DNA from: Paraburkholderia acidicola
GTDB lineage: Bacteria; Pseudomonadota; Gammaproteobacteria; Burkholderiales; Burkholderiaceae
Assembly (NCBI RefSeq): GCF_002362315.1
Contig: NZ_MTZV01000002.1
Coordinates: 1,116,001-1,180,000, forward strand
DNA length: 64,000 nt
Direction: 5' to 3'
The stretch's first letter is position 1, and every line of letters starts with the position of its first letter. A program made the translations under genes and the position numbers. Positions 38,318 through 47,253 of the stretch are shown here, piece after piece. Under the pieces are notes generated by a model. The model had not been told where the DNA came from. It was given only the letters and a program-made list of their open reading frames with translations, and did not search any database.

Positions 38318-38722
38318 ATGACCACTCCCGCCAATCCGATGCAACTCCCACAAAAATCCTGCGCGCTGCGCGTCGTACCTCAACCGTCGGATGCGAACGT
38401 CCATGGCGACGTGTTCGGTGGCTGGATCATGGCGCAGGTCGACATCGCCGGATCGATTCCCTCCAGCCGCCGTGCGAACGGCCGTGTCGCGACGATCGCG
38501 GTGAATTCATTCGTGTTCAAGCAACCGGTGTTCGTCGGCGATCTGCTGAGCTTCTATGCCGACATCGTGAAGACCGGCAAGACCTCGATCACGGTCGAAG
38601 TCGAAGTGTACGCACAGCGGTTGAGCCTCGCGCAGGAGGTCGTCAAGGTGACCGAAGCGACGTTGACGTATGTCGCCACCGGCAGTGACCGGCGTCCGCG
38701 TCTTTTGCCTGCGCTTGAGTGA
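38318..38722 (+). CDS. Acyl-CoA thioesterase, YciA-like hot-dog protein
   Basis: A 134-residue single hot-dog domain. The segment DANVHGDVFGGWIMAQVDIAG is the YciA/BACH signature, with Asp in the active site. Such enzymes hydrolyse a range of acyl-CoAs and help balance CoA pools. The start at 38318 follows AAGGG. It stands alone between the divergent exporter and a convergent gene. Confidence 0.9.
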   Translation: MTTPANPMQLPQKSCALRVVPQPSDANVHGDVFGGWIMAQVDIAGSIPSSRRANGRVATIAVNSFVFKQPVFVGDLLSFYADIVKTGKTSITVEVEVYAQRLSLAQEVVKVTEATLTYVATGSDRRPRLLPALE

Positions 38723-38747
38723 CCCGGGCAAACGCTAGAAACCAGCA

Positions 38748-39227
38748 CTATCGGCCCACGAGACCGAACTCCTTCATCGCGGGCACGAAATCGTGGTTGC
38801 TCTCCGGCTTGCGCGACAGCTTGGCAAGCACATAACGTCTGAACGGATCGAGCTGCGCCCACTGTTCGGGTGTCGGCGCCGGTAGCCCGGCGAGACTCGC
38901 CTGCCTTGCAACGCCGTCCGGCACGGTGTCCGTGCGGGTCCAGGCGGGCGCATCTTCGGGCGTGAACCACTCGGGCTCGACATTCGCGTGCGTGCGCAGC
39001 ATTTCGAAGAGCGCATGATCGAAATTCGGCTCGATCGAGGCGTCATCGTTGACTGGAAAACGCGCCAGCAGCTTACGGTCCTCGTGCGGCAGCAACTGCC
39101 ATTGAACGAGCGAAATGCGCAGCCCGAAGCGGTCGAGATTGAAGCGCACGACCATTGGAATGAAGGTGAGGTTCTCCGACGATTGCGTTTCGAAGTCGAA
39201 CAGAAGAGGTGCTTCGTTGAGTCCCAT
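38748..39227 (-). CDS. Nitrate-reductase-associated protein family
   Basis: A 159-residue protein that I recognise as the nitrate-reductase-associated family (LFDFETQSSENLTFIPMVVRFNLDR, only in part diagnostic). Its biochemical role is not established. The name comes from gene neighbourhoods with nitrate reductase. Here the next gene, divergent, is fdhD, another factor for molybdoenzymes, while no reductase gene lies in the window. Confidence 0.75.
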   Translation of the reverse strand: MGLNEAPLLFDFETQSSENLTFIPMVVRFNLDRFGLRISLVQWQLLPHEDRKLLARFPVNDDASIEPNFDHALFEMLRTHANVEPEWFTPEDAPAWTRTDTVPDGVARQASLAGLPAPTPEQWAQLDPFRRYVLAKLSRKPESNHDFVPAMKEFGLVGR

Positions 39228-39387
39228 GGCAGTACCCTCGTTGGCCGCGGACGACGCGCGATGCCCGCTTGAGGTATTTTAGAACCTTATTTTGATCCTT
39301 TTTTGATCCTGATTCGCGCAGCACGACCGCGCCGCAACACGACGGCGCGTGTCAGGGCGCTGCGTCAAGGACGTAAGGAGAACACGC

Positions 39388-40209
39388 TTGAACCCACTAG
39401 AAGGCGCCGAGCAACCGGGCGCCATCGCGCAACAGGTGCGCCGGCAGCGCGGCGACACGAGCGAAGCGCTGACCGACCAAGTTGGTCAGGAATGGCCGGT
39501 CGCGCTGGTGTTCAACGGTATTTCGCATGCGGTGATGATGTGCACGCCGCGCGACCTCGAAGCGTTCGCGGTCGGCTTTTCGATTTCGGAAGGGATCGTC
39601 GCGCGCAGCAGCGACATTCAGGACATCGAGGTGGAATTGCACGACGGCGATCTGCCGCATGCCGAGATCCAGCTGACCGTCGTGCAGCAGGCGTTCGCGG
39701 CGCTGAAGGAACGGCGCCGCGCGCTCGCGGGACGCACTGGCTGCGGCGTGTGCGGGGTCGAGAGCATCGACCTGCTCGATCTGCAACCCGAGCGCGTGCC
39801 CGACACTGGCTTCCTGCAACGACTTGCACCGGACGCGATCGCCCGCGCCGCGCGCGACCTGCCTGCACACCAGGCGCTGACGCGTTTGACGGGTGGCCTG
39901 CACGCGGCCGCGTGGTGCGATGCATCAGGTGCGATCCGCTATGCCTTCGAAGATGTTGGTCGTCACAATGCGCTCGACAAGCTGATTGGCCAGCTCGTAC
40001 TCGATCGCACCGACACACAGGACGGTTTCGTTTTTCTGTCGAGCCGGGCGAGTTACGAACTGGTGCGCAAGGCGGCGCGCGTCGGCATACCGATGGTGGC
40101 GACGATTTCGGCGCCGTCGTCGCTGGCGATCACGATTGCGCAGCGGGCCGGTGTGCGACTTGTGAGTTTCTGCCGCGAGACGAGTTACGTCGATTACGGG
40201 ACGGTTTGA
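39388..40209 (+). CDS. fdhD: Formate dehydrogenase accessory sulfurtransferase FdhD
   Basis: A 273-residue FdhD that passes sulfur from IscS to the molybdenum cofactor of formate dehydrogenase. The sulfur-carrying CxxC is in TGCGVCGVES, and FSISEGIV and YAFEDVGRHNALDK are family segments. It starts with TTG at 39388, because AAGGAG lies 7 bases upstream; the frame is open further but without Shine-Dalgarno. No formate dehydrogenase gene is nearby. Confidence 0.92.
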   Translation: MNPLEGAEQPGAIAQQVRRQRGDTSEALTDQVGQEWPVALVFNGISHAVMMCTPRDLEAFAVGFSISEGIVARSSDIQDIEVELHDGDLPHAEIQLTVVQQAFAALKERRRALAGRTGCGVCGVESIDLLDLQPERVPDTGFLQRLAPDAIARAARDLPAHQALTRLTGGLHAAAWCDASGAIRYAFEDVGRHNALDKLIGQLVLDRTDTQDGFVFLSSRASYELVRKAARVGIPMVATISAPSSLAITIAQRAGVRLVSFCRETSYVDYGTV

Positions 40210-40220
40210 TGGGTTTCGTA

Positions 40221-40247
40221 GGGTGGGCACATCAATCGTGCCCATCC
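40221..40247. repeat. REP-like hairpin between fdhD and enoyl-CoA hydratase gene
   Basis: GGGTGGGCAC (40221-40230) and GTGCCCATCC (40238-40247) form a 10-bp stem with one G-T pair and a 7-base loop. It lies in the gap between convergent genes. The GTAGGGTGGGCAC core resembles dispersed palindromes known from several proteobacteria. There is no T-tract. Confidence 0.45.
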
Positions 40248-40256
40248 GCTGCACCA

Positions 40257-41021
40257 TCAATCGAACTGACGAAAATCCGGTTTGCGCTTTTCGAAAAACG
40301 CCTTGAATGCTTCGCGCGCTTCGGGAGCGATCAACATCTTGCTGAAGTGCGTACCTTCTTCCGACATCTGCGTGCGCAGTTCTTGTTGACTCGCGCGCTT
40401 CATCAGTGACTTCGTCACACGTAGCGACGACGCCGGCAGTGCCGCCAGCTTTTCCGCTTGAGCGAAAGCAAACGCATCGACTTCGGCGGCCGGCAACAGC
40501 CGGTTGACGAAGCCCATGCGTTGCGCTTCGTGCGCATCGAAGGGCTCACCAAGCAGCAGCTTCTCGGCGGCGCCCTGATAACCGGCGACGCGTTGCAGGA
40601 GTAACGTCGATGCGGCTTCCGGGCACAGGCCGAGCTGCGCGAACGGCAGCGAGAAGTTAGCGGAGTCGGCTGCATAAACGAGATCGCAATGGAGCAATAG
40701 CGTCGTACCGATCCCGACTGCGGTGCCAGCAACAGACGCGACGATCGGCTTTTCCGCCGAGCTGATTGCGCGCAGGAACTGGAACACGGGCGCTTCTTCG
40801 CCAATGGGCGGCGCCTTCATGAAGTCTTCGAGATCATTGCCGGCGCTGAAGATGCCGGGGCTACCGCGAAACAGGATGGCTCGCACCGATGTATCGGCTT
40901 GCGCATCGACGAGTGCGTCGGCCATGGTCTGGTACATCGCCGCCGTGATTGCGTTTTTCTTTTCGGGGCGATTGAGTGTGATTGTCATCACACCGTTGGT
41001 ACGTTCAGTCTTGATTTCCAC
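40257..41021 (-). CDS. Enoyl-CoA hydratase/isomerase family protein
   Basis: A 254-residue crotonase. The oxyanion-hole segments are FSAGNDLEDF and AGTAVGIGTTLLLHCDLV. The PaaG/isomerase-like LGLCPEAAST follows. It may hydrate enoyl-CoA or shift double bonds. It is on the same strand as the fad genes but 406 bases beyond fadA, past a long palindrome, so it may be a separate unit. Confidence 0.88.
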   Translation of the reverse strand: MEIKTERTNGVMTITLNRPEKKNAITAAMYQTMADALVDAQADTSVRAILFRGSPGIFSAGNDLEDFMKAPPIGEEAPVFQFLRAISSAEKPIVASVAGTAVGIGTTLLLHCDLVYAADSANFSLPFAQLGLCPEAASTLLLQRVAGYQGAAEKLLLGEPFDAHEAQRMGFVNRLLPAAEVDAFAFAQAEKLAALPASSLRVTKSLMKRASQQELRTQMSEEGTHFSKMLIAPEAREAFKAFFEKRKPDFRQFD

Positions 41022-41427
41022 GTCACATCTCCTGTTCGCTTCACTCTTGCTGATTCATTTCGCAGCGGCAGACTAGTTGTTGGATCTCGACCCGCTCGCT
41101 GCCTTCCGAAGTGGTCACCCAACCGTGAGCACGTAGTGCGAGCGGGATGAATGACGGCCTTGTCACTAGCGCTGAAGGTGCGCGGGATGATCTCGTCTCG
41201 GACCACTACCGTTTCAGTGCGAGGGCGACACTTAGGCGCGGGCCACGAAGGCAACACACGGAAATGACCCGCTATCGTCTCGAGCGGCTTTCTTTGCTTC
41301 CTTTCTTTGCCGCGGCAAAGAAAGGAAGTGCCGCCCCGCACAGGGGCAACGCCTGCGCCGCGAGGCGCTAAAGAAAAGCCGCCTGCACAGGCAAACAAAA
41401 AACCACCAGCCGAGCGCAGCGAAAACC
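41022..41427. other. Intergenic region with dispersed-repeat-like sequence
   Basis: These 406 bases between fadA and the enoyl-CoA hydratase gene show no gene. They contain a 32-base perfect palindrome (41297-41328) and, beyond it, GC-rich text of the sort found in repeated intergenic elements. Composition differs from the coding surroundings (purine runs of AAAGAAAGG). Confidence 0.5.
41297..41328. repeat. 32-base perfect palindrome
   Basis: The stretch reads the same on both strands over 32 bases. It is centred on GCCGCGGC, with arms of CTTCCTTTCTTT and AAAGAAAGGAAG. It may be a mobile or dispersed intergenic repeat, a bidirectional transcription barrier, or a protein-binding site. I have an impression of similar text in other Burkholderiaceae, unverified. 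Confidence 0.85.
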
Positions 41428-42630
41428 CTACAACCTCTCGATAATCCCCGCAGCCCCCATCCCAGTCCCCACACACATCGTCACCATCCCATACTTCAAA
41501 TTCCGCCGCCGCAACCCGTGCACAACAGTAGAAGCCCGAATAGCCCCAGTAGCCCCCAACGGATGCCCCAAAGCAATCGCCCCACCCAGCGGATTAACCT
41601 TGGAAACATCAAGCCCCAGATCCTGAATCACGGCCAGCGCCTGCGCAGCAAACGCCTCATTGAGCTCGATCCAGTCGAGATCATCCTGCTTCAACCCAGC
41701 CGCCTTCAGTGCGGCAGGAATGGCTTCCTTAGGCCCAATCCCCATAATTTCAGGCGGCACCCCACGCACAGCAAAACTCACAAACCGAGCAAGCGGCGTC
41801 AAATTGAACTGCTTGAGAATTTTCTCGGACACGACGATCAGCGCACCGGCACCGTCCGACGTCTGCGAGCTGTTACCCGCCGTCACCGAGCCCTTGTTCG
41901 CGAACACCGGCCGCAGCTTCGCCAGACCTTCGAGCGACGTATCCTGACGCGGACCTTCATCGAGTGCGATCTCGCGCGTCTTCACCTTCACTTCGCCGCT
42001 AGCGAGATCAGGGAAACGTTCGTTCAGCATGAACGCAGCGATTTCGTCGTTGAATTCGCCGGACTGCTGGGCGGCAAGCGCCTTGCGATGCGACTCGACG
42101 GAGAACTGGTCCTGCGCCTCGCGGCTTACTTTCCAGCGCTCGGCCACGCGCTCGGCGGTCAAACCCATGCCGTAGGCGATCCCGACGTTTTCGTCGCGCT
42201 CGAAGATATGCGGCGACAGCGACGGCTTGTTGCCCATCATCGGCACCATGCTCATCGATTCGCAACCGCCCGCGATCATCACGTCCGATTCGCCGACGCG
42301 GATACGATCGGCCGCCATCGCGAGCGCCGTCACGCCCGATGCGCAGAAGCGGTTCACCGTCACGCCGCCTACCGTGTTCGGCAGGCCGGCCAGCAGTGCG
42401 CCGATCCGTGCGACGTTCAGCCCTTGCTCGCCTTCGGGAATCGCGCAACCGATGATCGCGTCTTCGATCAGCTTCGTATCGAGACCCGGCACCTGCGCCA
42501 CCGCCGAGCGGATCGCGTGCACCAGCAGTTCGTCCGGGCGCGTGTTCTTGAAGATGCCGCGCGGCGCCTTGCCGATCGGCGTGCGACTGGCGGCGACGAT
42601 GTACGCGTCCTGCACTTGTTTGTTACTCAT
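41428..42630 (-). CDS. fadA: Acetyl-CoA C-acyltransferase (3-ketoacyl-CoA thiolase, FadA)
   Basis: A 400-residue thiolase that cleaves 3-ketoacyl-CoA in beta-oxidation. The nucleophile is Cys96 (NRFCASG), with His356 (GHPLGATG) and Cys386 (CVGTGMG) as the acid/base pair. It is 89 bases downstream of the FadN-type gene. The final ~130 codons use T- and G-ending codons (GCT, ATT, GGG, TTG) much more than the first part of the gene. Confidence 0.94.
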   Translation of the reverse strand: MSNKQVQDAYIVAASRTPIGKAPRGIFKNTRPDELLVHAIRSAVAQVPGLDTKLIEDAIIGCAIPEGEQGLNVARIGALLAGLPNTVGGVTVNRFCASGVTALAMAADRIRVGESDVMIAGGCESMSMVPMMGNKPSLSPHIFERDENVGIAYGMGLTAERVAERWKVSREAQDQFSVESHRKALAAQQSGEFNDEIAAFMLNERFPDLASGEVKVKTREIALDEGPRQDTSLEGLAKLRPVFANKGSVTAGNSSQTSDGAGALIVVSEKILKQFNLTPLARFVSFAVRGVPPEIMGIGPKEAIPAALKAAGLKQDDLDWIELNEAFAAQALAVIQDLGLDVSKVNPLGGAIALGHPLGATGAIRASTVVHGLRRRNLKYGMVTMCVGTGMGAAGIIERL

Positions 42631-42719
42631 GTCATCAGCTCCTTGTCAGCAGGAGTTCGCGCCTTGGCACTTACTCCGACCTCATGCGTAGGGTTGCTTT
42701 GTTCGCTCGCTCAGTCAGG

Positions 42720-45155
42720 TCAGTTGCGAACCGGCTTACCGGTCTGCAGCATGCCCATGATCCGTTCCTGTGTCTTCTGCGTACCGAGCAGATCCACGAA
42801 GGCGCGGCGCTCGAGCGTCAGCAACCATTCTTCGTCGACGAGGCTACCCGCTTCGACATCGCCGCCGCACACCGCTTCCGCGATGCGGCTCGCGATCAGG
42901 TAATCGTGATCGCTGATGAAGCGGCCGTCGCGCATGTTGACGAGCGATGCCTTGATCGTCGAGATCGCCGAGCGCCCTGCCACCGGTACCTGCGTGACGC
43001 GCAGCGGCGCACGGTAACCCGCGGCGGACAACGCACGCGCTTCTTTCTTCGCGATGTCGAGCAGTTCGAACACGTTGAAGACGATCGTGTCGGTCGGCTT
43101 CAGATAACCCATCGCACGCGCATCGAGTGCCGACGACGAAACCTTCGCCATCGCCGCGTTTTCAAACGATTTCTGCACGAACTTCAGCAGATCGTTCGTC
43201 GCACCGGCCGCGCTCGCCGCCTCGGCTGCGCGCAGCGCCGCTTCCTTTAAACCGCCACCGGCCGGCACAAGACCGACGCCGACTTCGACGAGCCCGAAGT
43301 AGCTCTCGATATGCGCAACCCGCTTCGCGCTATGCAGCGCCAGTTCGCAACCACCGCCGAGCGCAATACCCGACACCGCGGCAATCACCGGCACATTCGC
43401 GTATTTCACGCGCAACATGCCGTGCTGGAATTTCTTCACGAACGGGTCGATGCCTTTCGCGCCGCCCATCATGAACGCGGGCATCGCCTCTTCGAGGTTC
43501 GCACCGGCTGAGAACGGACCGCCCGGTGTGCCGAGCTTCAGCGAAGTCGGTTGCCACACCACGAGGCCCTTGAACTCCTTCTCCGCGAGTTCGATAGCCT
43601 GCGTGAGACCGTCGATCACACCGGGACCAATCGTGTTCATCTTGCTCTTGAACGACACGATCAGCACATCGTCTTCGCCTGCACGATCATCGACCCATGC
43701 ACGAACATGATCGGTCTCGAACTGCGTCTTGCCGTAGGTCTTCGGATCGGCACCCGTCTCACCAACGAGCGGTGCACGGAACACCTGGCGATCGTAGATC
43801 GATAGCGACGAACGCGGCACGAACGACTTCGCAGCTGGCGACCACGAACCTTCGGCGCTGTGCACACCGCCCTTCTCCGCAACCGCACCTTCGAGCACCC
43901 ATGCAGGCAGCGGCACGTTCGCGAGCGCCTTGCCCGCCGAGATGTCTTCCTGCACCCACTCGGCGACCTGCTTCCAGCCGGCGGTCTGCCAGCCTTCGAA
44001 CGGGCCTTCGTTCCAGCCGAAGCCCCAGCGGATGGCGAGATCGACGTCGCGTGCGTTGTCGGCGATCGACTCCAGATGCACGGCGATGTAGTGATACACG
44101 TCGCGGAAGATCGACCACAGGAACTGCGCCTGTGGGTGCTCCGACTCGCGCAGCAGCTTCAGCCGCTCGGCCGCCGGACGCTTGAGGATCCGGCCGACCA
44201 GTTCGTCCGCCTTCGCGCCGCCGTCGACATAGGTGCCGGTCTTCGGATCGAGCACCTTGATTGCTTTGCCTTCCTTCTTGTAGAAGCCGCCACCCGTCTT
44301 CTGACCAAGCGCGCCCTTCTTCACGAGTTCGGCGAGCACGGCAGGCGTCTCGTAGACCGGGAAGAACGGATCGTCGGTGAGGTTGTCCTGCATCGTCTTG
44401 ATGACGTGGGCCATCGTGTCGAGGCCGACCACATCGGCGGTGCGGAACGTCGCCGATTTTGCGCGACCGAGACGGCTGCCCGTCAGATCGTCGACTTCGT
44501 CGAAGCGCAGACCGAATTTCGCGGCCTCGGTGATCACCGCGAGGATCGAGAAGATACCGACGCGGTTAGCGATGAAGTTCGGTGTGTCTTTCGCCCGTAC
44601 GACACCCTTGCCGACGACGCTCGTCAGGAAGGTTTCGAGTTGATCGAGAATCTCGGGCCGCGTGTGCGTGGTCGGGATCAGTTCGACCAGATGCATGTAG
44701 CGCGGCGGATTGAAGAAGTGCACGCCGCAAAAGCGCGCTTTCAGTTCGTCCGAAAAGCCTTGCGACAGTTCGGTGATCGACAGACCCGACGTGTTGCTCG
44801 CGAAGATCGCGTTCGGCGCGAGATGCGGCGACACTTTCTTGTACAGGTCGTGCTTCCAGTCCATCCGTTCGGCGATCGCTTCGATCACGACGTCGCATTC
44901 GGCGAGCTTCTCGATGTCGTCGTCATAGTTCGCGGGCTGGATGTACTGCGCGTCGTCCTTGACGCCAAACGGCGCCGGCGACAGCTTCTTCAGATTCTCG
45001 ATCGCCTTCAGCGCGATCGCGTTCTTCGGGCCTTCTTTGGCCGGCAGATCGAAAAGGAGCACCGGCACCTTGGCGTTGATCAGGTGCGCAGCGATCTGCG
45101 CGCCCATCACGCCGGCGCCGAGCACGGCTACCTTGCGAATGATCAGATTGCTCAC
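42720..45155 (-). CDS. 3-hydroxyacyl-CoA dehydrogenase/enoyl-CoA hydratase fusion (FadN-type)
   Basis: An 811-residue bifunctional beta-oxidation enzyme. The NAD-binding dehydrogenase comes first (GAGVMGAQIAAHL, residues 12-24; catalytic His in GVHFFNPPRYMH). A crotonase domain lies near the C-terminus (FSAGANLEEA, SGIALGGGCELAL, GLVPAGGG). This order is the reverse of E. coli FadB (hydratase first) and matches Bacillus FadN. It starts with GTG at 45155 behind GGAGGAACGAC. Neighbours fadE and fadA complete the cycle. Confidence 0.93.
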   Translation of the reverse strand: MSNLIIRKVAVLGAGVMGAQIAAHLINAKVPVLLFDLPAKEGPKNAIALKAIENLKKLSPAPFGVKDDAQYIQPANYDDDIEKLAECDVVIEAIAERMDWKHDLYKKVSPHLAPNAIFASNTSGLSITELSQGFSDELKARFCGVHFFNPPRYMHLVELIPTTHTRPEILDQLETFLTSVVGKGVVRAKDTPNFIANRVGIFSILAVITEAAKFGLRFDEVDDLTGSRLGRAKSATFRTADVVGLDTMAHVIKTMQDNLTDDPFFPVYETPAVLAELVKKGALGQKTGGGFYKKEGKAIKVLDPKTGTYVDGGAKADELVGRILKRPAAERLKLLRESEHPQAQFLWSIFRDVYHYIAVHLESIADNARDVDLAIRWGFGWNEGPFEGWQTAGWKQVAEWVQEDISAGKALANVPLPAWVLEGAVAEKGGVHSAEGSWSPAAKSFVPRSSLSIYDRQVFRAPLVGETGADPKTYGKTQFETDHVRAWVDDRAGEDDVLIVSFKSKMNTIGPGVIDGLTQAIELAEKEFKGLVVWQPTSLKLGTPGGPFSAGANLEEAMPAFMMGGAKGIDPFVKKFQHGMLRVKYANVPVIAAVSGIALGGGCELALHSAKRVAHIESYFGLVEVGVGLVPAGGGLKEAALRAAEAASAAGATNDLLKFVQKSFENAAMAKVSSSALDARAMGYLKPTDTIVFNVFELLDIAKKEARALSAAGYRAPLRVTQVPVAGRSAISTIKASLVNMRDGRFISDHDYLIASRIAEAVCGGDVEAGSLVDEEWLLTLERRAFVDLLGTQKTQERIMGMLQTGKPVRN

Positions 45156-45320
45156 GTCGTTCCTCCAGCGGAATTTGCAAATGGAGCGGATTGGGTGGTC
45201 GGGTCGGCTGCTGCTACGGATGAGCGTCGAAGCGGACTACCTGTGGTTCGTTACGATGTGTCGTTGTTTCGCGATGCCGTCGCGGCGTTGCGCTGCGAGC
45301 GAGTACCGTTAGCAGTTGTA

Positions 45321-45353
45321 GCGGGCGCCGCGCGGTCTACGCGCGGCACCCGC
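45321..45353 (-). promoter_or_regulatory. Strong intercistronic hairpin between fadE and FadN-type gene
   Basis: A 14-bp stem (45321-45334 with 45340-45353, one G-T pair) and a 5-base loop begin 9 bases after the fadE stop. There is no T-tract. It likely protects the upstream message or causes partial termination, tuning fadE relative to the downstream genes. Confidence 0.6.
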
Positions 45354-45362
45354 ACTGTTCGC

Positions 45363-47150
45363 TTAAAACAGTGCTTCGTCGACTTCCATCAGCGTCTTCG
45401 AACCCGCGCGCGCCGCACGGATCGTCGATGCCGTTTCAGGCAGCAGCCGGGCGAAATAGAAGCGCGCCGTAGCAAGCTTCGCCTTGTAGAACGGATCGCC
45501 GGATGCCTGCTTGTCGAGCGCGATGCGCGCCATGCGTGCCCAGAAGTACGAGAACACCAGGTGGCCAACGGTGCGCAGATACGGCACAGCGGCAGCGCCG
45601 ACCTCATCCTGGTTCTGCATCGCCTTCATGCCGATTTCCATCGTCAGCTTCTGCACCTTGTCGCCGATATCCGCGAGCGGATTGATGAACTCCTGCATCG
45701 CCGGGTTCACGCCTTCGGCTTCGACGAAATCGGTGACGAGCTTGCCGAAGCGCTTCAGCTTCGCGCCCATGTCGCCAAGCACCTTGCGGCCCAGCAGATC
45801 GAGCGATTGAATCGAGTTCGTGCCTTCGTAGATCATGTTGATCCGCGCGTCGCGCACGTATTGCTCCATGCCCCATTCGGTGATGAAGCCGTGGCCGCCG
45901 TAGATCTGCATCGCGTGATTCGTGCCTTCGAACGCGTTGTCCGACAGGAACGCTTTCAGGATCGGCGTGAGCAGCGCGACGAGATCGGCGGCTTCCTTGC
46001 GGACCGCTTCGTCGCTATGCGAAAACTCTTTGTCGATGTGCAGCGCAGACCAGTACGAGAATGCGCGCGCGCCTTCTGCATAAGCTTTTTGCGTGAGCAG
46101 CATGCGACGCACGTCCGGATGCACGATGATCGGGTCCGCTGCTTTTTCGGGTGCTTTCGGGCCGGTCAGCGAACGCATCTGCAGCCGTTCCTTCGCGTAC
46201 ACGAGCGAGTTCTGATAGGCGATCTCGGTGAGGCCGAGACTTTGCATGCCGACACCCAGACGCGCGGCATTCATCATCACGAACATCGCGTTCAGGCCTT
46301 TGTTCGGCTCACCGACCAGCCAGCCCTTCGCATTGTCGAGATTGATCACGCAGGTTGCGTTGGCGTGAATGCCCATCTTGTGTTCGATCGAGCCGCACTT
46401 CACACCGTTGCGCTCGCCCGGTTCGCCACTTGCGTTCGGAATGAACTTCGGCACGATGAAGAGCGAGATGCCCTTCGTGCCTTGAGGCGCATCCGGCAGC
46501 CGCGCGAGCACCAGGTGAACGATGTTCTCCGCGAGATCGTGTTCGCCGCTCGAGATAAAGATTTTCGTGCCGCTGATTGCGTACGAGCCGTCGCCGTTCG
46601 GTTCGGCCTTGGTACGCAGGATGCCGAGGTCGGTGCCACAGTGCGGTTCGGTCAGGCACATCGTGCCGGTCCAGACACCCGATACGAGCTTCGGCAGATA
46701 GACCTTCTGCTGATCGGGCGTGCCGTGCTCGTGCAGGCATTCGTATGCACCGTGCGAGAGACCCGGGTACATCGTCCACGCCTGATTCGCCGAGTTCAGC
46801 ATTTCATACAGCGCGTTGTTGACGAACGCGGGCAGCCCCTGACCGCCGTATTCCGGATCGCAACCGAGCGCAGGCCAGCCTGCCTCGACGTACTGCTGGT
46901 ACGCTTCCTTGAAGCCCTTCGGCGTGGTGACGACGCCGTCGCCCACATAGGTGCAGCCTTCGCGATCGCCGCTCTGGTTGAGCGGGAACAGCACCTCGGA
47001 GCAGAACTTGCCGGCTTCTTCGAGTACCTGGTTGATCGTGTCCGCGTCGAGATCCGCGTGCTTCGGCATCTGCTTGATCTCGGCTTCGACGTTGAGCAAC
47101 TCGTGCAACACGAATTGCATGTCGCGCAGCGGCGCGGCGTACTGTCCCAT
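45363..47150 (-). CDS. Acyl-CoA dehydrogenase (FadE-like, long form)
   Basis: A 595-residue FAD enzyme for the first step of beta-oxidation. Middle segments are typical: TMCLTEPHCGTDLG (flavin/substrate loop), GTKIFISSGEHD and YGGHGFITEWGMEQ with RINMIYEGTNSIQ near the C-terminal part of the catalytic core. An extra C-terminal domain gives about 600 residues, as in Bacillus FadE and DmdC-type enzymes. The ATG at 47150 follows GGAGAGAG; a TTG at 47162 would add 4 residues. It is downstream of the TetR gene. Confidence 0.93.
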   Translation of the reverse strand: MGQYAAPLRDMQFVLHELLNVEAEIKQMPKHADLDADTINQVLEEAGKFCSEVLFPLNQSGDREGCTYVGDGVVTTPKGFKEAYQQYVEAGWPALGCDPEYGGQGLPAFVNNALYEMLNSANQAWTMYPGLSHGAYECLHEHGTPDQQKVYLPKLVSGVWTGTMCLTEPHCGTDLGILRTKAEPNGDGSYAISGTKIFISSGEHDLAENIVHLVLARLPDAPQGTKGISLFIVPKFIPNASGEPGERNGVKCGSIEHKMGIHANATCVINLDNAKGWLVGEPNKGLNAMFVMMNAARLGVGMQSLGLTEIAYQNSLVYAKERLQMRSLTGPKAPEKAADPIIVHPDVRRMLLTQKAYAEGARAFSYWSALHIDKEFSHSDEAVRKEAADLVALLTPILKAFLSDNAFEGTNHAMQIYGGHGFITEWGMEQYVRDARINMIYEGTNSIQSLDLLGRKVLGDMGAKLKRFGKLVTDFVEAEGVNPAMQEFINPLADIGDKVQKLTMEIGMKAMQNQDEVGAAAVPYLRTVGHLVFSYFWARMARIALDKQASGDPFYKAKLATARFYFARLLPETASTIRAARAGSKTLMEVDEALF

Positions 47151-47253
47151 GACTCTCTCCAATCCAAAGGTGTTGACTTAAGCTCGGCTGTCAGCGCAGC
47201 CCCGGGTGTGGGGTTGCCGGCGTCGTCGAACCCGATGGACCGGGCCGGCTACG

